This document shows, piece after piece, positions 24,809-34,736 of a DNA stretch of 64,000 nucleotides (its first letter is position 1; every line of letters starts with the position of its first letter). The DNA comes from Desulfuromonadales bacterium. GTDB taxonomy: Bacteria; Desulfobacterota; Desulfuromonadia; Desulfuromonadales; BM103. Made by a program: the position numbers and the translations under genes. Below the pieces are notes generated by a model that saw only the letters and a program-made list of their open reading frames with translations, did not search any database and was not told where the DNA came from. The stretch is from assembly GCA_027065695.1 (NCBI GenBank), contig JAMONP010000087.1:1-64000 (forward strand). The letters run 5' to 3'.

Positions 24809-25637
24809 CCGCCCATCAATCTACACTCCGCGTTCCTGCACACTGCTGGGCGTTGAAGATCTGACTCCCCAGGAAAAACTCTTCCGTTTGCGACTGGATG
24901 ATGACTCCACTTTGGCACATCAGCCGGGACAATTCATCCAGGTTTCTATTCCCGGGTTGACCGAAGCTCCAATCTCTGTGGCGAATTCACCGACTCGTGG
25001 TCCGGAATTTGAACTTGGAGTGCGCCGAGTCGGCACACTGACCAGGGCTATGCACCAGCTGCAGATCGGTTCCAAGCTCGGTATCCGTGGCCCTTTCGGA
25101 CGCCCATTTCAACTGCAGGAACTACGCGGCAAACAGTTACTGCTGATTGCTGGCGGTTGCGGTCTGGCACCCTTGCGCTCACTGATCCAGTATTGCCAGG
25201 ATTGCCCGGAAGAGTTTGCTGCCGTGCAAATCCTCTACGGGGCTCGTTCACCACAAGATCTGATGTTCAAGAAAGATCTGGATAATTGGCAGAAAAGTGG
25301 CAGTTTAAGCTGCCACTACACAGTTGACAATTCCCCGGCTGACTCCTGCTATGATGGGGAAACCGGCTTGATCACCAGGCTGATAGCCGCCACTAAATTG
25401 CTTCCTGAAAATTGTTGCGCTGTTGTGGTCGGGCCTCCCCCCATGTATCGACCCGTAATTGAAGAACTGCGCCACCTTGGTCTGACCGGTACACGTAAAA
25501 TCATGCTCTCCTTAGAGCGCCAGATGCGCTGTGGTATTGGTAAATGTGGGCACTGTGCCATAGAACATCTTTATTGTTGCACTGACGGGCCGATCTTCTG
25601 GCTGGAAGAGATAGAACATTTGCGAGGAGCGTTATGA
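24798..25637 (+). CDS. FAD/NAD(P)- and 2Fe-2S-binding reductase subunit (HydG/AsrB-like)
   Basis: 279 aa from the ATG at 24798. It belongs to the ferredoxin-NADP reductase superfamily subgroup that includes sulfhydrogenase gamma, AsrB and PyrK. Seen here: the FAD motif APISVANSPT, the NAD(P) motif IAGGCGLAPLRSL, and C-terminal 2Fe-2S cysteines CGIGKCGHC with a later CC. It would pass electrons between NAD(P)H and the FeS subunit of the downstream formate dehydrogenase. The stop overlaps the fdhA start by 4 bp. Confidence 0.9.
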   Translation: MQNDRPSIYTPRSCTLLGVEDLTPQEKLFRLRLDDDSTLAHQPGQFIQVSIPGLTEAPISVANSPTRGPEFELGVRRVGTLTRAMHQLQIGSKLGIRGPFGRPFQLQELRGKQLLLIAGGCGLAPLRSLIQYCQDCPEEFAAVQILYGARSPQDLMFKKDLDNWQKSGSLSCHYTVDNSPADSCYDGETGLITRLIAATKLLPENCCAVVVGPPPMYRPVIEELRHLGLTGTRKIMLSLERQMRCGIGKCGHCAIEHLYCCTDGPIFWLEEIEHLRGAL

Positions 25638-27664
25638 ACGCAACACTGACGACCTGCCCCTACTGCGGCACAGGTTGTAATTTCTACCTGATTGGCGACG
25701 AAAACGACCGTTTAATCGGCATTGAACCAGCAGGAAAAGACCCGACCAGTCGAGGGCAACTCTGTATCAAAGGCTGGGATGCCCACGCTTTTGTCCATCA
25801 CCATGATCGCCTGAAAACACCGTTGCTACGATGCGACGGTGAGCTACAACCCTGTAGCTGGGATACTGCACTGCAGGTTATCGATCAGAGACTGCATAAA
25901 GTTTCCGCACAGTATGGTCCAGATAGCTTGATGTTTCTCTCTTCAGCCAAGGTCAGCAACGAAGAAAACTACCTGTTGATGAAACTGGCCCGAGCCGGTT
26001 ACGGCACTAACAATATTGACCACTGCGCCCGACTCTGCCATTCCTCAACTGTGACCGGTCTGATGGAAACTCTCGGCTCCGGTGCAATGACCAACAGTTT
26101 GAACTGTTTCGAGGACACTGATCTGGTGTTCGTCATCGGTTCGAATACGACCGAACAGCATCCTCTGATCGGCAGCCGGATTCTGCAGGCGCAACAGCGT
26201 GGTACAAAATTGATCGTAGCAGACAGTCGCAGAATCCGCCTCGCAGGCCAGGCTGATCTGCACCTGCGCCATCAGAATGGCAGCGATGTCGCCCTGCTCA
26301 ACGGCATGATGCGACAAATTTTGCAAGACGGCCTGGAGGATCGCGCATTTATTGAGCAGAGGACAGAAAATTTTAGCGCTTTTCGCGAGTCTCTCGATTC
26401 CTTTACTCCGGAATTTGCAGCGAGAATCAGTGGTCTGTCTCCGAAGCAGATTATTGCTGCTGCTCGAACCTATGCACAGGCGGAGAATGCGATGATCGTT
26501 TTCGCTATGGGGATCACTCAGCACAGTCATGGCGTTGACAATGTCCGTGCGGTTTCCAACCTGGCATTACTTACCGGCAACCTTGGTCGACCCGGCACCG
26601 GGATCAATCCTCTGCGTGGGCAGAACAATGTCCAGGGCGCTTGTGACATGGGTGCCTTGCCAGATGTCTATACCGGCTATCAACGAGTTTCCGACCCCGT
26701 GGCCAAACAGAAGTTTGCCGCAGCCTGGCAGAAACCACTCTCCGATTCTCCGGGCCTGATGGCGACCCACGCCATCAAGGCAGCTGCAAAGGGGGAAATT
26801 CGCGGTATGCTGATCCTGGGTGAGAATCCCATGCTTTCAGATGCAAATCAGAAACTGGTGCGCAAGGGACTGGAGAGTCTCGATTTTCTTGCCGTAATCG
26901 ATATCTTCCCGACAGAAACTGCGCAACTGGCCGATCTGGTTCTGCCGGCGGCTTGCTACGCTGAACGAGACGGCACCTTCACATCAACGGAACGTCGGGT
27001 ACAGCGTGGCCGCAAGGCGGTTGAACCACCCGGAGAGGCCCGGGCCGACTGGCAGATTCTTTGTGAACTTCTACAGCGTCGCGGGATTCCAGCCGATTAT
27101 GCCGACCCCGCCGAAATCATGGCAGAGATCGCTGACCTTACACCAAGTTACGCAGGGATCAGCTATCCGAGACTGGAGGGAAATGGCCTGCAATGGCCCT
27201 GTCCATCCATGGAACATCCCGGCACCCCGATTCTCCATGAAGAGCAATGCACTCGTGGCAAAGGACACTTCAGCCCAACCATTTACCGGCCGCCACAAGA
27301 GTTACCGGATGCCGAGTTTCCTTTTCTGCTTAACACCGGACGAACCGGAATTCACTGGCACACCGGTAGCATGACCCGACGCAGCCATCTGTTAGACAGG
27401 GAAGAACGAAATGCTTTTCTCGAAATCAACCCTGAGGATGCCGGCAAGCTCAACATTCGAGAACGACAACAGGTGCGTATCAGCAGTAGACGCGGTACGA
27501 TCGAGGCTGGAGCGATGTTGACAGAAAGAGTCCCGCCAGGGCAGATTTTCATCCCCTTTCATTTTGCTGAAGGAGCAGCCAATATCCTGACCAACAACGC
27601 CCTTGACCCGGAATCGGGGATTCCGGAATTCAAGGTCTGTGCTGTAAAGGTAGAAACATGCTGA
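25634..27664 (+). CDS. fdhA: Formate dehydrogenase catalytic subunit, Cys type, molybdopterin/4Fe-4S
   Basis: 676 aa. It oxidises formate to CO2 (or the reverse) at a bis-MGD Mo/W centre. The N-terminal 4Fe-4S ligands are CPYCGTGCN and LCIKG. The metal-ligand Cys is in DHCARLCHSSTVTGL, where selenoenzymes have Sec. The MGD-binding C-terminal domain includes LNTGRTGIHWHTGSMTRR. There is no Tat signal, so it should be cytoplasmic. It overlaps the reductase gene upstream (4 bp) and the FeS gene downstream (7 bp), suggesting a soluble FDH that exchanges electrons with NAD(P)H or ferredoxin. Maturation genes such as fdhD are not in the window. Confidence 0.93.
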   Translation: MNATLTTCPYCGTGCNFYLIGDENDRLIGIEPAGKDPTSRGQLCIKGWDAHAFVHHHDRLKTPLLRCDGELQPCSWDTALQVIDQRLHKVSAQYGPDSLMFLSSAKVSNEENYLLMKLARAGYGTNNIDHCARLCHSSTVTGLMETLGSGAMTNSLNCFEDTDLVFVIGSNTTEQHPLIGSRILQAQQRGTKLIVADSRRIRLAGQADLHLRHQNGSDVALLNGMMRQILQDGLEDRAFIEQRTENFSAFRESLDSFTPEFAARISGLSPKQIIAAARTYAQAENAMIVFAMGITQHSHGVDNVRAVSNLALLTGNLGRPGTGINPLRGQNNVQGACDMGALPDVYTGYQRVSDPVAKQKFAAAWQKPLSDSPGLMATHAIKAAAKGEIRGMLILGENPMLSDANQKLVRKGLESLDFLAVIDIFPTETAQLADLVLPAACYAERDGTFTSTERRVQRGRKAVEPPGEARADWQILCELLQRRGIPADYADPAEIMAEIADLTPSYAGISYPRLEGNGLQWPCPSMEHPGTPILHEEQCTRGKGHFSPTIYRPPQELPDAEFPFLLNTGRTGIHWHTGSMTRRSHLLDREERNAFLEINPEDAGKLNIRERQQVRISSRRGTIEAGAMLTERVPPGQIFIPFHFAEGAANILTNNALDPESGIPEFKVCAVKVETC

Positions 27665-28644
27665 AACAGTTGACAGGCAAGGATTTATTCGAGCTGTTCG
27701 ACAAGCTTGCAGTTGATTACCGGCTGCTGGTTCCTGGGAACTTGGCAGATGACACCCGTAGTCTGCTGCCATGGGATGGCCAGCAGTTATCACTTATTGG
27801 CGAACCATTACAACGCAAACCGACCAGCCATTTTTTCCCGCAGACCGATCCACTGCTGACGATCAATTCTCAAGGAACAACGAGTCTGCCAGATGATAAT
27901 GAAAAGCCTTTGGCGCTCTGTGGACTTAATCGGGAAGATTTACACGGAATTACTTTTGTCGACCGTTTTTTTAGTGCGGTACCTGCTGACGATGCCTACC
28001 TGCGTAAGCGCACCGACGCCTTATTGATCGGTTTGGCAGGGTTCGCCGGAGCCGATCGCCAGCTCCTGCCATTGGCAGAAGGACACTGTGACTTTGAACT
28101 GATTTATGACCAGCAAAAATGGTTGGCCGTTGCGTATACAGCCACAGGGGAAGACTGGCTCACAGTTTATGCAGATGGGTCGGCAGAACAACTGGAAATC
28201 ATTCGTCAACAAGCTCGGCAGCGTTCAACGCCAGAGGCGGAACTGCTGCAACAGGCAAGTCACCTGTTACAGGCAGATCAGGTACCAGATATCTTCTGGG
28301 AGGAGATTGCCGCGCGCTGTATCTGCTGTGGCGGCTGTAATTTTGTCTGTCCTACCTGCACCTGTTTCTGTATGCAGGACCGGCAAACGGCAACTGGGAT
28401 CGAACGTAGTCGGGTGTGGGATTCTTGTCAACTGGATGCCTTTATGCGCGAAGCCAGCGGTTATAACCCACTGGGAACTGAAACCCTGCGCACCCGCCGG
28501 CGGATTCACCACAAACTCGCCGCCGACCCGCATCGTTGGGGGGAACTCGGCTGTGTCCTCTGCGGCCGCTGTGACCGAGCCTGCCCGACCGGAATCGGCA
28601 TGTTTTCTATCTGTAAAGAAATTGTCCAGCAGTTTGGGTTTTGA
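27658..28644 (+). CDS. Dicluster 4Fe-4S electron-transfer subunit (HydB/AsrA-like)
   Basis: 328 aa. The N-terminal ~220 residues resemble the sulfhydrogenase beta/AsrA fold (HGITFVDRFF; KRTDALLIGLAGF). Two 4Fe-4S binding sets follow: CICCGGCNFVCPTC, and near the end CVLCGRCDRACPTGIGM, with extra cysteines (CTCFC) between. It should link FdhA to the flavin reductase subunit. Gene order reductase, FdhA, FeS with overlaps at each junction supports one complex. It converges on the DHH gene with a 6 bp gap. Confidence 0.9.
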   Translation: MLKQLTGKDLFELFDKLAVDYRLLVPGNLADDTRSLLPWDGQQLSLIGEPLQRKPTSHFFPQTDPLLTINSQGTTSLPDDNEKPLALCGLNREDLHGITFVDRFFSAVPADDAYLRKRTDALLIGLAGFAGADRQLLPLAEGHCDFELIYDQQKWLAVAYTATGEDWLTVYADGSAEQLEIIRQQARQRSTPEAELLQQASHLLQADQVPDIFWEEIAARCICCGGCNFVCPTCTCFCMQDRQTATGIERSRVWDSCQLDAFMREASGYNPLGTETLRTRRRIHHKLAADPHRWGELGCVLCGRCDRACPTGIGMFSICKEIVQQFGF

Positions 28645-28650
28645 TAGCCG

Positions 28651-29562
28651 TCAACTCTCCGCTTTTATAAAATCAATAATCTCCTGCAGGGTGTCTTCTG
28701 CGGCTTCGTAAGGCACCTGACAGGTCCCTACCACCTTATGGCCACCACCGCCATACTTGAGCATCAGTGAACCAACATCAACAGTGGCCGTCCGGTTGAG
28801 GACGCTGTACCCCACCGACAAGGATACGAATTCGCCACCCTTGCCGTCGATCATACGGATGGAAATATTTGCATCAGGGTAGAGAGAATAGACCAGGAAA
28901 CGGTTCGATGGTGGAGCCATGCCGGCTATACGAAAATCCGAGATAACTATTGGTCCGTCGGTCCAAGTACAATTTTTATAAAACTTCTTGGCTTTTTCGG
29001 TGCTGGCAAAATAAAGTTCAGAGCGCTCTTTGGTATCAGGGTGAGCCAGAACTTCATCGATCGACATCTTACCGAGGATATCGACCATATTAGTACAAAA
29101 CTCCAGGCTGCTGATGGTGAAAGTTTTGTGATAACCAAGACCGGTACGTGGGTCACAAAGGAAACCGAGTAGAATACCGCCAGTCGGGTTAAGAATCTCG
29201 TCCTGGCTCAACTGTGCCGAATCGACCTTGTCGACACAGGCGAGAAGGTCTTCAAACCTGGCGAGCTTCTCGTCGGCGTAATAGTCACTGATAACCCGAG
29301 CAGCACTCGGGGCCAACTTGCTCGAACCTTCATAGAGACCCTCCAGGTCGTTACGTTCCATTTCACTGGAGTGATGATCAAACCAGAGACCACAACCGGG
29401 AACGAAAGGCACATTAGCCAGAATATCATTGCCGGTCACGGGAACCTTGCCATCCTGCAGATCCTTCGGATGAGCGTAGGTCATCTCTGTCATTAGTCCG
29501 AGTTCCTTCAGCAAAACTGCACAGCAGATGCCATCGAAATCGGACCGGGTCAATAGTCTCAT
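28651..29562 (-). CDS. DHH-family phosphoesterase
   Basis: 303 aa from the ATG at 29562, which has AGGAGAAG upstream. DHH proteins are Mn-dependent phosphoesterases acting on oligonucleotides, cyclic dinucleotide products or polyphosphate. Seen here: TRSDFDGICCAVLL (motif I), WFDHHSSE (the DHH motif) and GGGGHK in the DHHA1-like C-terminus. The motif I Asp residues are kept. The exact substrate is not clear from the sequence; no CBS or membrane domain is attached. Confidence 0.85.
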   Translation of the reverse strand: MRLLTRSDFDGICCAVLLKELGLMTEMTYAHPKDLQDGKVPVTGNDILANVPFVPGCGLWFDHHSSEMERNDLEGLYEGSSKLAPSAARVISDYYADEKLARFEDLLACVDKVDSAQLSQDEILNPTGGILLGFLCDPRTGLGYHKTFTISSLEFCTNMVDILGKMSIDEVLAHPDTKERSELYFASTEKAKKFYKNCTWTDGPIVISDFRIAGMAPPSNRFLVYSLYPDANISIRMIDGKGGEFVSLSVGYSVLNRTATVDVGSLMLKYGGGGHKVVGTCQVPYEAAEDTLQEIIDFIKAES

Positions 29563-29654
29563 ACAAACTTCTCCTAGCAAGGGTTTACAACTCTCACACC
29601 AACTTGAGCAGAGCTATTATATGGCTGAAAGTCTGTCCTTGCAAGGAACTTAAA

Positions 29655-29671
29655 CTGGCGGATCTCGCCAG
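29655..29671 (-). terminator. Weak terminator-like hairpin after the protoporphyrinogen oxidase gene
   Basis: CTGGCG-N5-CGCCAG lies a few bases past the stop on the minus strand and is followed by TTTAAGTT. The stem is short and the T-run imperfect, so termination efficiency is uncertain. Confidence 0.35.
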
Positions 29672-29674
29672 CGG

Positions 29675-31084
29675 TCAGGCCATACTTTGCAGACAGGACA
29701 CGACTTTTTTGCCAGCCTTGTTGGCGGCATCGACACAATCATTGAGACCGACACCGAAAAAGGCATTACCGGTCAGAATCAAGCCGTTATGCGCTTTGAG
29801 CCGCTCATCAATAGCTGTAAGCCGCTCGGCGTGACCGACAACATATTGGGGTATGGCACGTTGATGACGGAAAATACGGACAAAATCCGGCCCAGCATTG
29901 ATCCCCATAATCTTTTTAAGCTCAGCCATGGTCCGCTCTTTGACCTCGGCATCATTCAGTTTTATCGCGCCGACGTTGGCGGCACCGCCCATCATTGAAC
30001 GCAGCAGGACATAACCCTCCGGGGCACGAGCCGGAAAGATGCTTGAATCCCACAGAGTGCCGAGAATTTCACATCCTTCCTTCTTCGGAATCAGGTAACC
30101 GAAGCCATCCAGGTCGCGCTCGATCTTGGCCTGCTCGTAACCGAAGCAGATAATATTCATTGGCGCGTAAGGAATACCGTCGAGAAGTACAGATAACTCA
30201 CCATCTAGAGACCAGGTGAGTTCTTTGAGGACATGAGCCGGAGCAGCCGAGACCACCACTTCGGCATCAAAGTTGGAGCCATCAGCCAGACGCAACTCCC
30301 AACCACCATCAATCGCTTTCAAGCCGCTGACGGCATTGCCAGTCTGCACTTTGCCTTTAAGTCCCTCGACTGTAGCATCAGTCAGTTCCTGGATGCCGTC
30401 GACAAAAGAGGTCAGCACTCCCCCCGGTCCGGCGGCACTGGCAACCTGTTTACCGGCCTTGATTTCAGCCTTTTTCTGCTTGGCCATCTTCATCATTGCC
30501 TTGAGTAATCCACCGTACTCCTGTTCCAGCTCGTGAATGCGCGGGAAACAGCTCTGCAAGCTCATAGTTTCAGGATCCCCGGCAAAGATCCCGGAGACCA
30601 TTGGACCGATCAATTTATCGAGAGCCTCGGCACCGAGCCGCCGCCGGGCGAAATCAGCCAGAGTTTCGTCAACGCCATCGGTGCGCTTCGGCTTGATAAA
30701 TTCCTGAGCCAGACGGATTTTTCCCGGCCAACTGATCAGCTTCGATTGCAGGAACATCGGCCCATTTTCAGGTAGACGATTGAGAATCCCGCCGCTGTAG
30801 ATGAAACGCTTGCGGGCATTGTCGTTGGAGCGTTTAAGTCGGTTTTGAATACCTAGATGGTCGCAGAGGTCAAGAGTCATCGGTTTACTGTCTAGAAAGC
30901 CGTTCGGCCCCCATTCACAGAGATAGCCTTCTTCCTTGATACTCCAGATCTTGCCGCCGCTACGCTCTTGCCGTTCGAAAACCGTGACAGAAACATCCAG
31001 GCCAGCCTCGCCAGCAAGTCGTTCGATGGCATAGGCAGTTGACAGGCCGGAGATACCGGCACCGATGATTGCTATATTTTTCAT
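29675..31084 (-). CDS. hemY: Protoporphyrinogen oxidase, HemY/HemG type
   Basis: 469 aa from the ATG at 31084 with GGAGG upstream. This flavoenzyme oxidises protoporphyrinogen IX to protoporphyrin IX, the penultimate step of heme synthesis (or coproporphyrinogen in the alternative route). The N-terminus has the FAD dinucleotide fold IAIIGAGISGLSTAYAIERL and GGKIWS. The C-terminus has LILTGNAFFGVGLNDCVDAA, the second FAD contact. HemY is normally oxygen-linked, so in an anaerobe another acceptor may be used. It follows the epimerase-like gene by 23 bp. Confidence 0.9.
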   Translation of the reverse strand: MKNIAIIGAGISGLSTAYAIERLAGEAGLDVSVTVFERQERSGGKIWSIKEEGYLCEWGPNGFLDSKPMTLDLCDHLGIQNRLKRSNDNARKRFIYSGGILNRLPENGPMFLQSKLISWPGKIRLAQEFIKPKRTDGVDETLADFARRRLGAEALDKLIGPMVSGIFAGDPETMSLQSCFPRIHELEQEYGGLLKAMMKMAKQKKAEIKAGKQVASAAGPGGVLTSFVDGIQELTDATVEGLKGKVQTGNAVSGLKAIDGGWELRLADGSNFDAEVVVSAAPAHVLKELTWSLDGELSVLLDGIPYAPMNIICFGYEQAKIERDLDGFGYLIPKKEGCEILGTLWDSSIFPARAPEGYVLLRSMMGGAANVGAIKLNDAEVKERTMAELKKIMGINAGPDFVRIFRHQRAIPQYVVGHAERLTAIDERLKAHNGLILTGNAFFGVGLNDCVDAANKAGKKVVSCLQSMA

Positions 31085-31107
31085 TATTTCCTCCGAGAGC
31101 CCAGGAC

Positions 31108-32043
31108 TCAATGCCCCATTGAGCCAAGATATCCCATATGCGGTTTATCAAGCTGCGCAGCAATATGCTTCAATCCAGACTCAAGATCAGGGTACTTCAG
31201 GGTCACACCAAGCTGTGCCAGCATTTTGCGGTTATCCATACGCCTGGTTTCCGTCAGGTAGGAGAGCATCATCGGGTTCATGACCTGTTTCGCCTCGACC
31301 ATATCGATCTGCGGCAAGCGTGGCAGGTCAAGGAGGTCTGAGGCAGCATTAAAAAACTGGGTCATGGTGCCAGGCTGGCCATCACTGACATTAAAGATAT
31401 CACCAGCAACTGCTTTTTCAGCGGCTTTAATACAAATTGCGGCCAGGTCATCGGCATGAATGCGGTTGGTCGGTGGAGATTCATCTTCACATAAAATCGG
31501 ATGTCCCTGCTGTATCCTTGCCAGAGGCAGGCGCCCCGGGCCATAAATGCCAGTCACCCGAAGAACCACCACCGGCACATCATGCATTCGTCCCCAATCC
31601 TGCAGAGTGGCTTCAGCATCGGCACGACGTTGTGCCCGGCTGGTCTGCGGGTTAATCGGTGTCTCTTCTGTGACCCACTCACCACCACAGTCACCGTACA
31701 CGCCACTGGTACTGATATAGACAACCTTGTCTGGCAATTGTTTAGAGTCTATGGCCTGACAGAAGTTGCGCATGCGAGTGTCAAACGGACCACCTCCCGG
31801 CGGAGGAGCAAAATAGAGCACCAGCTTTCCAGCCATAGGCAGGTTTATCAGAGAGGACGAATCATCAAGGTTACTCACGACCGGCTCAATCCCGAACGCA
31901 CGCAAACGCTCCGCACCTTCATCTGAACGGGAGAGACCGCAGATCTTGTCGCCCGATTGTTGTAATAGACGAGCAACACGCACACCAATGTCGCCGCAAC
32001 CGATGATCAAGACATTCTTCAATCTTTCGTTATCTACGTTCAT
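31108..32043 (-). CDS. NAD(P)-binding extended SDR protein (YeeZ-like epimerase family)
   Basis: 311 aa from the ATG at 32043 (TTGAGAGA upstream; the track start at 32055 is a TTG). The Rossmann motif is LIIGCGDIGVRVARLL, the typical extended-SDR positions are VVYISTSGVYGDCGG (Ser/Thr region) and RVTGIYGPGR. The YxxxK pair is not obvious, so catalysis of the usual type is doubtful; YeeZ relatives are poorly characterised. It lies between pepN (18 bp) and hemY (23 bp) in one leftward unit. Confidence 0.82.
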   Translation of the reverse strand: MNVDNERLKNVLIIGCGDIGVRVARLLQQSGDKICGLSRSDEGAERLRAFGIEPVVSNLDDSSSLINLPMAGKLVLYFAPPPGGGPFDTRMRNFCQAIDSKQLPDKVVYISTSGVYGDCGGEWVTEETPINPQTSRAQRRADAEATLQDWGRMHDVPVVVLRVTGIYGPGRLPLARIQQGHPILCEDESPPTNRIHADDLAAICIKAAEKAVAGDIFNVSDGQPGTMTQFFNAASDLLDLPRLPQIDMVEAKQVMNPMMLSYLTETRRMDNRKMLAQLGVTLKYPDLESGLKHIAAQLDKPHMGYLGSMGH

Positions 32044-32061
32044 AAAATCTCTCAAGGTACG

Positions 32062-34704
32062 TCATTTCAACGATTTCCCCACAATCTCACCCACGTCCGC
32101 CGAGAGTTTCTCTTGCCCCTGGATTCGCTCCAACTGCGCCAGCATTAATGCCTGTCTTTTACTATCATATCGCTGCCACCGGCTCAAAGGGACAACCATC
32201 CTGGCTGCCACCTGCGGATTGAGCGTGTCGAGCTCGATGACCCGATCAGCGAGGAACAAATAACCGGCCCCGGACAGGTCATGAAAGCGAGCCGGATTAC
32301 CCTGAGCAAAAGAACCGACCAAAGCACGTGCCCGGTTCGGATTACGTATGGTAAAAGCCGGATGCTTCAGTAAAGTATCAATTTCAGCTAGCATCTCCGA
32401 CTGTGGTGAGGTTGCCTGCAGGCTGAACCATTTATCGACCACCAGATTATCATTCTGAAACTGGTGATAAAATGCAGCCAGGGCCTCTTCCCACCTTGGC
32501 AGACGATTATGTACCAGACAGGTCAGCGCGGCCATACGATCGGTCATATTATCAGCGGCAACAAAACGCTCGAAACAGTCATGCTGAATCTCAGGAATAT
32601 CGATAAGCGTCAGGTAACTCAGGCATAGATTTTTCAGGCTGCGGCGACCAATCGCCTCAGGCTTCAGTGAATAGAGGCCATCATCCTGCATCAAGTTCAA
32701 GACAGCAGTGAACTCGCCTTTCAGATCAAGCGCCAAAGCTTTGCGCAGAAATTGTCTGGCTGAGTGTATAGCACTAGGGTCAGCAACCCCCATAGCCTCT
32801 GCTAACTCCATTTCGCCGGGCAGTGTCAGTGCTAACGCCAGCAAAGCCGGGTCGACATCTCTGTCCTGCAGAGCCACGCGGAAAGCTGCCAGAAAGTCTT
32901 CCGGAACCTTTGTCACTGATTTCGACTTGAACTGCTCTGCCATTTCCAGAATAACATCGGTAGCCAGTCGCTGTCCGGCCTCCCAACGGTTGAAGGCATC
33001 ACTGTCGTTAGCAAAGAGGAACGCCAGCTCAGCCCTCTGATAAGAGTAAAGAACCTTGACCGGTGCGGAGAAATCACGTAACAACGATGGCACTGGAGAA
33101 ACAGGGATATTAACGAAAGTAAAGGACTGCTCTGCCTGCGTAATCTTGAGGATTCGCGAACAACCTTGTGCCTTTGCTTCGCCGGTTAGCTGCAAAGACA
33201 GGTCACGACCATCCGACCCAAGCAGACCAACCTGAAGAGGGATCAAAAAGGGCTGCTTAGACGACTGACCCGGCGTATCGGGACAAGATTGGCGCACGTT
33301 CAGTCGAAACTCTTTAGCATTTTTATCGTAACAACCGTCAATTTCGAGGATTGGTGTCCCGGCCTGGCTGTACCAGCGTTGCAGTTGGCTTAAATCGACA
33401 CCGTTGGCAGCAGCCATGGCCGCAAGAAAATCATCTGTGGTCACGGCCTGGCCATCGTGGCGTTCGAAATAAAGATCCATGCCCCGACGAAACCCCTCTT
33501 TGCCGAGCAGAGTCTGATACATGCGAATCACTTCAGCGCCCTTATTATAGACCGTGGCCGTATAGAAATTATTGATCTCAATATAGGCTTCAGGGCGCAC
33601 CGGATGGGACATCGGCCCGGCATCTTCAGGAAACTGAAAGTTGCGCAGCAGGCGCACTTCACCGATCCGCTTGACCGCCCGCGAGCCCATATCGGCAGAA
33701 AATTCCTGGTCGCGGAAAACCGTCAAGCCTTCCTTGAGACTGAGCTGGAACCAGTCGCGACAAGTAACCCGGTTGCCGGTCCAGTTATGGAAATATTCAT
33801 GACCGATCACGCCTTCAATCCCCTGAAAGTCAGCGTCTGTAGCCGTGTCAGGCTTGGCCAGGACATACTTGGAGTTAAAAACGTTCAGGCCCTTATTCTC
33901 CATCGCGCCCATGTTGAAATCATCAACCGCAACAACCTTGTATTCATCAAGATCGTATTCAAGACCAAAAGCTTCTTCGTCCCAACGCATGGCATTTTTC
34001 AGTGAAAGCATGGCGTGCTCACACTTGTAGCGATTGCGTTCCTCAACAAAAATCTGCAGGCTGACTTTACGCCCCGACATGGTGACAAAGCTGTCGTCTA
34101 GAGCAGTGAGTCGACCGGCGACCATGGCAAATAGGTAGCTCGGCTTCGGAAATGGGTCTTCAAAGGTAGCAAAATGACGGCCATCATCGAGAACCCCTGA
34201 ATCAATCAGATTACCATTAGAGAGTAGCACAGGATTGTTATCACGATTCCCGACCAGAGTTGTGGTAAAGCGGGCCATGACATCCGGTCGATCCAGATAG
34301 TAGGTAATTTTTCGAAAACCCTGGGCTTCGCACTGGGTACAGAAAATTTTGCTGGCCCGGTAAAGCCCTTCAAGGGCAGTATTGGCTTGCGGGTTTATCT
34401 CGACCAGCGTCTCCAGAATGAAATCTTCCGGAGCATCTGGAATAGTGAGGCTTTCGCTATCGACGACATACTCACTGGAGAGGAGTTCCCTACTGTCGAC
34501 CTTGACATACAATAACTCCAATTGCCGACCATCAAGGTGCAGACCGCCCTGGTGATCAGAAGCATCCGGGTTGACTCGCACTTGCATTCTGGCACGCACC
34601 CTGGTTCGGGTTGGATCAAGTTCAACATGGAGGTTAACGGTATCGATCAGATACGCTGTTAATCTGTAATTTTCAAGATAAATCGTCTGTAATTCCTGCT
34701 TCAT
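32062..34704 (-). CDS. pepN: Aminopeptidase N (M1 family)
   Basis: 880 aa, matching E. coli PepN (870 aa). It removes N-terminal residues from peptides in the cytoplasm. The substrate-binding motif GAMENKGLNVF and the zinc site HEYFHNWTGNRVTCRD (HExxH, with the third ligand Glu in KEGLTVFRDQEFS) are intact. The C-terminal Ig-like and helical domains continue to the end. AAGGAGCAGG precedes the ATG. It heads the pepN-SDR-hemY run. Confidence 0.96.
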   Translation of the reverse strand: MKQELQTIYLENYRLTAYLIDTVNLHVELDPTRTRVRARMQVRVNPDASDHQGGLHLDGRQLELLYVKVDSRELLSSEYVVDSESLTIPDAPEDFILETLVEINPQANTALEGLYRASKIFCTQCEAQGFRKITYYLDRPDVMARFTTTLVGNRDNNPVLLSNGNLIDSGVLDDGRHFATFEDPFPKPSYLFAMVAGRLTALDDSFVTMSGRKVSLQIFVEERNRYKCEHAMLSLKNAMRWDEEAFGLEYDLDEYKVVAVDDFNMGAMENKGLNVFNSKYVLAKPDTATDADFQGIEGVIGHEYFHNWTGNRVTCRDWFQLSLKEGLTVFRDQEFSADMGSRAVKRIGEVRLLRNFQFPEDAGPMSHPVRPEAYIEINNFYTATVYNKGAEVIRMYQTLLGKEGFRRGMDLYFERHDGQAVTTDDFLAAMAAANGVDLSQLQRWYSQAGTPILEIDGCYDKNAKEFRLNVRQSCPDTPGQSSKQPFLIPLQVGLLGSDGRDLSLQLTGEAKAQGCSRILKITQAEQSFTFVNIPVSPVPSLLRDFSAPVKVLYSYQRAELAFLFANDSDAFNRWEAGQRLATDVILEMAEQFKSKSVTKVPEDFLAAFRVALQDRDVDPALLALALTLPGEMELAEAMGVADPSAIHSARQFLRKALALDLKGEFTAVLNLMQDDGLYSLKPEAIGRRSLKNLCLSYLTLIDIPEIQHDCFERFVAADNMTDRMAALTCLVHNRLPRWEEALAAFYHQFQNDNLVVDKWFSLQATSPQSEMLAEIDTLLKHPAFTIRNPNRARALVGSFAQGNPARFHDLSGAGYLFLADRVIELDTLNPQVAARMVVPLSRWQRYDSKRQALMLAQLERIQGQEKLSADVGEIVGKSLK

Positions 34705-34736
34705 TTAAGACCTGCTCCTTATGTTAAAACAACTCC

